NCBI GenBank assembly: GCA_963931865.1 | Contig: OZ007505.1 | Location: forward strand, 17,062,294 to 17,126,293 | Direction of reading: 5' to 3' | DNA: 64,000 nt | From: Axinella damicornis | Taxonomy: Eukaryota > Porifera > Demospongiae > Axinellida > Axinellidae | The notes under the pieces: model-generated | What the model saw: the letters and a program-made list of their open reading frames with translations, nothing else | Databases searched by the model: none | What the model was told of the DNA's origin: nothing | Shown here: piece after piece, positions 57,173 through 64,000 of the stretch | How positions within the stretch are numbered: position 1 is the stretch's first letter | Layout of the letters: each line of letters begins with the position of its first letter | Program-made: the position numbers and the translations under genes

Positions 57173-57776
57173 CTAGCCTCGTACCCAGGCCCGCCCGCCC
57201 GAAAAAGAAAGGGCCTGGTATCGACTGTTTGCGCATGCGCTTAATTTCCCAGAAATCTTGGGAAAATCGTGGACTACCGTGTTACATCCGTACAACCACG
57301 ACGTCAAAATCGTGTACTACCGCTATATGTTCCGTGCAGCTTTCCTGAGCAACGACGGAGTTCGACGATTGAGCGCTCTCCCATGACCTCCAGTGGCTAA
57401 GTACTCCTGTAAGTGTCTCCAGCCAGCACAGGTAGCCTCCATTTCGGCCGTTTGCACAAAGAAGACGATTCTACACGGCTCACCGACTGAGGTTTGAACG
57501 CCGTCTGTGTGCTACGAAGGATTACCGTTCGTCGTGAACAGTAAGTTACCAACAATTGCTAGCAATCCAGGGCAGTATAGCGCTAGTTGCCGTGTAGTTC
57601 TGGTGATATCCCAGCTCGATCCACTGTCGATCGATCTCGTCACAGCATCGGCACGTGGCCATATTCTGCGTCATATGCCCCTCCCCCTTGGTCTTAGCTA
57701 GATAATTACGCGCATGCGCAAACAGTGGATACCAGGCCCTTTCTTTTTCGGGCGGGCGGGCCTGGGTACGAGGCTA
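57173..57776. mobile_element. Long-TIR element, ~600 bp, with 8-9-bp target duplication
   Basis: The ends tagcctcgtacccaggcccg and cgggcctgggtacgaggcta extend to TIRs of about 70 bp that include gaaaaagaaagggcctggta and cgcatgcgc. agattaatc flanks both ends as a direct repeat. The interior has no recognisable transposase. It shares its termini with the tiny hairpins at 42422 and 48453, so it may be their longer parent. Confidence 0.75.
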
Positions 57777-58371
57777 AGATTAATCCTACATCTTAGCTAG
57801 CTAGCTACATCACAGTGGTTTTCTTAGTGTTGCTGTTGGATGCGTTGGTGAAACTTGGAGCGTCCTCGACACGCAGCAGGCACGGTTGGTAGCAAGCACT
57901 AGCGAGCGACTCAGGCCACGGTCGACGGTCACGGCATGGCACGAGCGTCGCTTCACGCAATAGGCGTGGCTGTGGTTGTCGGTCCTGGTTCGGTACAGGT
58001 TTGGAACCAGAGCGTAGCTATGTACATCTCAACAGCGCGTGCGAGCAGCTCGTCTACGGTGTATCCGCTCGTGAAACTTACTTTGGAGGCAGTCGCTTTC
58101 TCCGCTTCAGCCGTGCTCCCTTTTTCAACCCTACAACTGAAGGTAAGCTGCATAGGCTGCCTAGCAACCAGGTTCTGCAACAGCGTTACTAAGCGAAGTA
58201 TTCGCCAATCAGCTTTCTATTACAGCAGTACCTCGAGAAAAAAGTGTAATACCAATCTGATTGGTTAACCAAGTGGTATATCAGATTAATGCGTACCGTC
58301 TAGTATAGAACTATTATATTGTAGGTTTTATAGATGTAGGATTATATGTAATTATATGATTCCTTGCAGCT

Positions 58372-58413
<42 letters not shown>

Positions 58414-58900
58414 TTTCAAATTTAAGTGGGGGTTTCCCCCCTAAAGGCCCTGGAAAAAACTTTATACTTGAAGGATTAGCTATAACAGCACTTCAGTTCC
58501 TGTCGTGGTGCATGTGCATATAATCATCCCCTACAGAGAGCTTTATATGAGGTATTATTCTCTGGGGATACTATTATTGTTTACTAAACAACTGTGGTCT
58601 GGGAGTTCGAGTTTGATGTATTTGTAAACATCATTCCCGATGAGTGTGAACTCTAGCAAAAACTGTGGTTTGGGAGTTTGAACGTATTGTAAACATTAAT
58701 CCTCATGTAGTTGTAGCGAATGTCAATTATTGCCAATGATGTTATAAACCTTATATCAAAACAAAAATTCTTAGCTACTGTGATGCACAATATGTGTTCT
58801 GACCACAGCTGCAGATCTTCCCGTTTAATTTGTTACCCAATTATTCTTTTAACTGCATGGTATTTGTAAAACAAGTGCCTAGCTAGTTGCTCTTGGAGTC
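57777..58900. other. 5' flank of receptor copy 3, with G run
   Basis: A poly-G run lies at 58373-58412. From about 58520 the sequence repeats 52475-52819 (ctgtggtctgggagttcg..., caagtgcctagctagttgct), the presumed promoter of the receptor genes. The stretch before the G run contains no gene that I recognise. Confidence 0.6.
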
Positions 58901-60086
58901 ATGAATGCTGAAGAAGTCTTCCTGTCCTGCAGCAACCTGACACTGGGGCAGTACAGAGCTGTAGCTCTGGCAAGGGGACTCATGGGAGCAGCAGGATGTG
59001 TTGTCTCCCTTGGTTTACTTGGGATCATTGTGCTCATTCATGTTACCAAGAAACAGGCATGGGAGAATTTGCCCAAGAGAGTTTACTTGGCAATTGTCCT
59101 CTACACCTTGCTCTGTTCCAGTATGGTGATAGCAGCAGTGAACTACTCACACCCTCCTTCCCAGGAAGCAGCATGGTGTGAGGCCCTGGGCTTTCTCCTG
59201 CATTACTCTGGCACATTATTGATTGTCCATTACTGTGCTCTCGCATTCACTCTAGTGTTTCAAGTCACTGTACCAGTGTACCTGGAAGCAGTCAGGAAGA
59301 AGAAACATACACGGTCCTAAGAAAGCAAAACTTTGGTGGGAAGTATTACTATTCCTGATCTTGTTTCTTTGTCCCCTTCTGAACACCTGGGAGCCATTTC
59401 TTCCACAGCTACCATCCTATGGCAACTATGGACCATTGTGCTGGTTTCGCTTGGAGTTAACTGACAACTGCACTACCAACAAAACTGATGAACTCTTTCT
59501 GATAGCGATCCCTTTCGCGGTTGTGTGTTTCGGATCCAGTGTGCTGACTTTCACAATATCACTTGCTCTGTGTCGCATTTATTGCAAGTTCCGTGCCAAA
59601 ACAATAGGAAGTCGCATCATCACGGTCATCCCGATGATAGCACTTGTGACAGTCATAGCGTTCATGATGATGCTGTGGTACATAATGTCAGCTATCTCCT
59701 CTAAAAGTCATATCGGCTCTTTCTCCACTTGGCTAGGGAGTGTAACAGTTGCACCAGCAGGTACTATTGCAATGCTAGTACGTAGTTGTAGGAGTTTATG
59801 TACAATTCCCAACACATCTATATGTTGTCTGCACTGCAGCAGAGCTTTACATCGGGAAGGAGAACAGAATGAACAGCAGGTTATTCGTCCCCCGCAGGTG
59901 GCCAATCATAACACTCGGTGTAGCCAAACAATGTATACCAATCCCCATTCACCAGTCACTACAGAAACTATTCCACTAATTTCTTCTCATCGCCCAGAGG
60001 TGGACCACCACAAGTATCATACTTACACAACGTGCAGCATTTCCCATGAACCAGTCACTACAGACCAAATATCAAGTGACAAGTAA
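58901..60086 (+). pseudogene. 7TM receptor, copy 3, frameshifted
   Basis: Starts with the same ATG context as copy 2. After 135 codons, in inner loop 2 (near 59306), two extra bases relative to copy 4 shift the frame into a stop at 59318-59320. The original frame resumes and reads on to 60086 as in the intact copies. A second lesion near 59781 adds four bases and a further two follow about 35 bases later, replacing roughly a dozen residues of TM7. Either a real pseudogene or, less likely, sequencing error at two sites. Confidence 0.8.
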
Positions 60087-60869
60087 TGTGTGACCTATAG
60101 TGACAATTATTAAGTAATGTGTGACCTAAATGTGTTCACTATCAATATAATTATTGTACACTTTGTATGCTAGTAGAATTTAATAGATGGCTGCTAAAGA
60201 GTCACTTTTGGTAATTCATGTACTGGAACAACTGTTTGTAGGTGCTCTTGTCCCCGGTCCAGACTAGTACTGCAGGCTGGTTCTGAGATCAGTCTATAGA
60301 GACAAGCTGAATCAATTGCAACTGTCTACATCGTCTCTTGTGACTCATGGCTAGCTAATTCTACCTTAATTGTTAATGGAACATAATAAATAGTTAATAG
60401 TTGTCAATTCTAAGAATAGAACAATAATATGCGAATTAGTAATCCATCAAAGCCTATGTGTATTGTGTAACGGTGATTTGCATTTGTAATTTGACAGTTG
60501 ACATATGCCTAATAATTATGGTAATGGCCGGTCATGATTACACATGCATAATTGTGTAACAGTTTTGAGTAGGCTCTGCGAAGGTTGGATAATGGTTTAA
60601 ATAACATCACATTGCATGTCTCTACACAGTTTCAAGTTGCGAGTGTGTCCTGTGATGTAATAACTCTCAGTAATTGATGTGCTGTTGAAACAAAATGTTA
60701 AAGGTATGGTGTTCTGGTGTAGGCAGAAGTCAATACATGCAGTTGGTATATACAGCTGCACAATTTGCACTGACCCTGGTAGTTTGAAAATCATGCAAAC
60801 GGTGTCTGCATGTAGCTATAAGATTGTGGTACCCATCATTCCTCATTCTCAATATCAGGCAGTGTAGAC

Positions 60870-61870
60870 AGCAATCACGGTGATTGCTATTCAAACCATC
60901 ATCCAGTCTAAAGCAAACGTTTGCTCTATGTAACTAATTTCCTATACAGTGCTGAAACTATTACGAAAGTGACACCACTTACCTCACTCAGACAACTTAA
61001 CAGCGATTATCTGTGCTATATATGATTCCTTACAGCTATCACGGGGTACAACTTATCTGACCTTGCCTCAATAGGAGTACTAGTATAGACCTTTGATATT
61101 AGTCTCATTCCCAGGCTCCTTTTTTTTATGTAGCTACAGTATGTGACAAAAAGCTGGGGAGGAGCCTGGGAATGAGGCTACTTTGATATCTCCTAGAGTA
61201 AGCATTTGTCATAACTCACAGTTCTCACGTGAGTGCAATCGTGGATATTAAAGTGGTAATGTGATCACAATTACATTTTGTGCTGTGACAGTTTATATAT
61301 TTGCTACTCAGTAGTTCTAAAAATGTATGCATGTGATGATTTTACCTAGTTTCAGATGTGTGCACCACAAGGTAATATTGCCGAGGGATGTCCCTATGCC
61401 ATTTTAGGGTGGGGGGTGGGTGGGGGGGGTCCTTTGAACTAGAGGAGATCTAGATGATGTTGAGGAAGAGCCAGCTGCAGGACTGTTTAGACCTTACAAA
61501 AAGGAAAGCCTAATACCTTATGTACAAACCTAGCTCTATTCTAGCTCACAGTTACTTCAGTTGCAACTCAGATAGCAAAACAAGTATGCTACAACAACAA
61601 TTTTGTTATCATAATATCTATACAGTTTATTATATTTGCAGCTGACATAACATAGCAACTGCATTTAAAATGACAGTTCTGTTTTTACAGCATGCATGCA
61701 GTATAGTCTATACATAAGCTGGCTGTCCTCTTAAGACGGCTTTGGGGTAGCTAGATCATAGATACTTTATTATATAGTGTTCTTGTTCTTGAATACATGC
61801 AGCTGCATTTTCATATATGCAAGCAAACATAGCTTCAGACTAGTCATTCTCAATTCACTTCAGTAGAGTC
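60870..61870. other. Intergenic before receptor copy 4
   Basis: Contains a palindromic MITE at 61101-61182 (agtctcattcccaggctcc / ggagcctgggaatgaggct) and, from about 61555, the copy-4 5' flank, which recurs at 63719-64000. The copy-4 flank differs from that of copies 2 and 3, so two promoter types exist in the array. Confidence 0.65.
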
Positions 61871-63043
61871 ATGGATGCTGAAGAAGTGTTCCTGTCCTGC
61901 AGCAACATGACACTGGGGCAGTACAGAGCTGTAGTTCTCACAAGGGGACTCATGGGAGCAGCAGGCTGTGTCATCTCCTTCGGTATACTTGGGATCGTTG
62001 TGCTCATTCACGTTACCAAGAAACAGGCGTGGGAGAATTTTCCCAAGAGGGTTTACTTGGCAATTGTCCTCTACACCTTGCTCTATTCCATTGTGGCTAC
62101 AGCAGCAGTGAACTACTCACACCCTCCTTCCCAGGAATCAGCATGGTGTGAGGCTCTGGGCTTTCTCCTGCATTACTCTGGCACACTAGTGATTGTCCAT
62201 TACTGTGCTCTCGCATTCACTCTAGTGTTTCAAGTCACTGTACCAGTGTACCTGGAAGCAGTCAGGAAGAAGAAAATACACGGTCCTAAGAAAGCAAAAC
62301 TTTGGTGGGAAGTATTACTATTCCTGATCCTGTTTCTTTGTCCCCTTCTGAACACCTGGGAGCCATTTCTTCCACAGCTACCATCCTATGGCAACTATGG
62401 ACCATTGTGCTGGTTCCACTTAGAGTTAACTGACAACTGCACTGCCAACAAATCTGATGAACTCTTTCTGATAACGATCCCTTTTGCAGTTCTGTGTTTT
62501 GGATGCAGTGTAATGACTTTCACAGTGTCACTTGCTCTGTGTCGCATGTATTGCAAGTTCCGCACAAAAACAATAGGAAGTCGCATCATCACAGTCATCC
62601 CAACGATAGCACTTGTGACTGTTATAACGTTCATGATGATGCTGTGGTACATACTGTCAGCTATCCCCTCTAAAAGTCATATCGGCTCTTTCTCCACTTG
62701 GCTAGGGAGTGTAATAGCTGCACTAGCAGGTGCTATTGCAGTGCTAGTAGTTGTAGGAGTTTTTGTACACTTCCCAACACATCTATGTTGTCTGCGCTGC
62801 AACAGAGCTTTACATCGGGAAGGAGAACAGAATGAACACCAGGTTATTCGTCCCCCGCAGGTGGCCAATCACAACACTCGGTGTAGTCAAACGACCTATA
62901 CCAATCCCCATTCACCAGTCACTACAGTCACTGCAGAAACTATTCCACTAATCTCTATTCATCGCCCAGAGGTGGACCACCACAAGTATCATACTTACAC
63001 AACATGCAGCATTTCCCATGAACCAGTCACTACAGACATATAA
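61871..63043 (+). CDS. Seven-transmembrane receptor, copy 4 (intact)
   Basis: Intronless, 390 aa, closely similar to copy 2 through all seven membrane segments. It keeps the TM3 Cys (AWCEALGFLLHY), the LCWF motif and glycosylation site NCT in outer loop 2, and the His/Ser/Thr-rich tail. It starts MDAEEVFLSC where copy 2 has MNAEEVF. Inner loop 2 reads KKKIHGPKKAKLW, the undamaged form of the segment frameshifted in copy 3, to which copy 4 is otherwise closest. Ligand and G-protein coupling are unknown. Confidence 0.75.
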   Translation: MDAEEVFLSCSNMTLGQYRAVVLTRGLMGAAGCVISFGILGIVVLIHVTKKQAWENFPKRVYLAIVLYTLLYSIVATAAVNYSHPPSQESAWCEALGFLLHYSGTLVIVHYCALAFTLVFQVTVPVYLEAVRKKKIHGPKKAKLWWEVLLFLILFLCPLLNTWEPFLPQLPSYGNYGPLCWFHLELTDNCTANKSDELFLITIPFAVLCFGCSVMTFTVSLALCRMYCKFRTKTIGSRIITVIPTIALVTVITFMMMLWYILSAIPSKSHIGSFSTWLGSVIAALAGAIAVLVVVGVFVHFPTHLCCLRCNRALHREGEQNEHQVIRPPQVANHNTRCSQTTYTNPHSPVTTVTAETIPLISIHRPEVDHHKYHTYTTCSISHEPVTTDI

Positions 63044-64000
63044 TAATTGGTACAACCACTGCACGTGCATTTGTATGAACAATTTAACGTTTACTGCAGG
63101 ATTTTGAATCATTCTGAAAGAATGATGTACATAATGACATTTTGGTGGTAGCTCTTAACATTCTGGAAGTTGACATTAATTCTTGGGTGCTGACATTATA
63201 TTATTTACAGCTAGCAACTGGCAAACTGCATGCATTTATCGGATTCAACAGGTTGTTTTGCATGAGATTTTGAGTGACAAACATCAGTGGATTGCAAGAG
63301 CATGGAAATAGGACCAAATTTGCAGCACAGCTGGACACCAATGCACACTAACCTCCTGTACAGCTGCATGCATAGCTTTAATGCAGTTGGTATGTTGTGT
63401 CAGTTGCAGATATAATTTTGAAAAATGAAATTTGTTGTTTTAATGATACATTCATTATCTGAGTTGCAACTAGTGCATGTGACTATAGACGTGTGCACGG
63501 TGGAGCATTCCACACAGCCAGTATAAACTGTCATGATGTTCACAGCTTTCTGTTGTGTAAGGTCTAGTAAGCAATCAGCTGGAACAGGCAGCAGATCGTT
63601 GCTTAGACCGTGCATAACAGAAAGCTGTGAACATCATGAAAGTCCACCAGAATGCTTCTAAACAGACTTTATATGTAAACTTTGATACCTACTGCACACT
63701 AGCTAGTACATAACAGTTACTTCAGTTGCAATTCAGATAACAAAACAAGTATGTTAAAATAGCAACTTTGTTTATCACATATCTGTAGTTTATCATATTT
63801 TACAAATCAACATAACATAGCAACTGCGTTAAAATGACAGTTGTGATTTTACAGCATGTAGCTGTAGCCTAAGCTGGCAGTCTGCGTAAGACGACTCTGG
63901 GGTAGATCATAGATAGTATATCCTCTATGTGCATAGATGTGTTCTTGTTCTTGAATACAGCTGCATCTTCAATCTGTTGATGCAAGCAAACATAGCTTCA
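63044..64000. other. Right end: repeated 5' flank announcing a fifth receptor copy
   Basis: 63044-63650 shows no gene; a short inverted repeat (cacagctttctgttgt / ataacagaaagctgtg) lies at 63540-63630. From about 63719 to the edge the sequence repeats 61555-61849 upstream of copy 4 (cataacatagcaactgc, gcaagcaaacatagcttca). In copy 4 the ATG follows that last block after about 22 bases. Confidence 0.75.

Overview
The window is eukaryotic. Genes are split by GT-AG introns, spaced by kilobases of repeats, and match animal families: XPC, TMEM161, TBC1D19, a fatty-acid-synthase-like polyketide synthase and a tandem array of seven-transmembrane receptors. The family mix, together with abundant palindromic tetramer runs such as tagctagc and catgcatg, suggests a non-bilaterian invertebrate, most likely a demosponge. 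That assignment is inference. A run of Ns at 957-1156 shows this is a scaffold with a gap.

Left third (1-19 kb). A P-element/THAP9-like transposase fragment runs off the left edge. The last three exons of an amidohydrolase follow on the + strand. On the - strand lies a two-exon gene for a pyruvoyl-dependent histidine decarboxylase, a class best known from bacteria, with its self-cleaving Ser-Ser pair intact. A single-exon aerolysin-type pore-forming protein gene with its own TATA box comes next. From 10 to 19 kb there are mainly repeats: a tRNA-derived SINE-like element, MITEs, a Crypton/DUF3504-like pseudogene, a TIR element with a zinc-knuckle fragment, a 171-bp tandem array and a 1-kb 18-bp minisatellite.

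Middle (19.5-40.4 kb), all on the - strand. A complete 15-exon XPC gene (821 aa by phase-consistent joining) is followed upstream, after only 81 bp, by an intronless TMEM161 gene. Then comes an intronless 1869-aa FAS-like polyketide synthase with KS, AT, degenerate DH, KR and ACP, but no ER and no thioesterase. Its 5' UTR is probably spliced.

Right third (40.4-64 kb). TBC1D19 lies on the - strand; nineteen exons can be joined in phase, plus a tentative last one, and a kinase fragment sits in its last intron. On the + strand follow four copies of a 7TM receptor gene: two intact (52.8 and 61.9 kb), one frameshifted (58.9 kb), and one broken by a hAT-like insertion and by a composite repeat (48.5-51.9 kb). 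The sequence at the right edge repeats the 5' flank of the last intact copy, so a fifth copy probably starts just beyond it. Long hairpins and very short palindromic MITEs are scattered throughout.

Apart from the DNA-repair and GTPase-regulator housekeeping genes, the window holds chemical-ecology genes (histamine synthesis, polyketide synthesis, pore-forming protein) and chemosensory-type receptors. Nothing in the sequence shows that these form one pathway.
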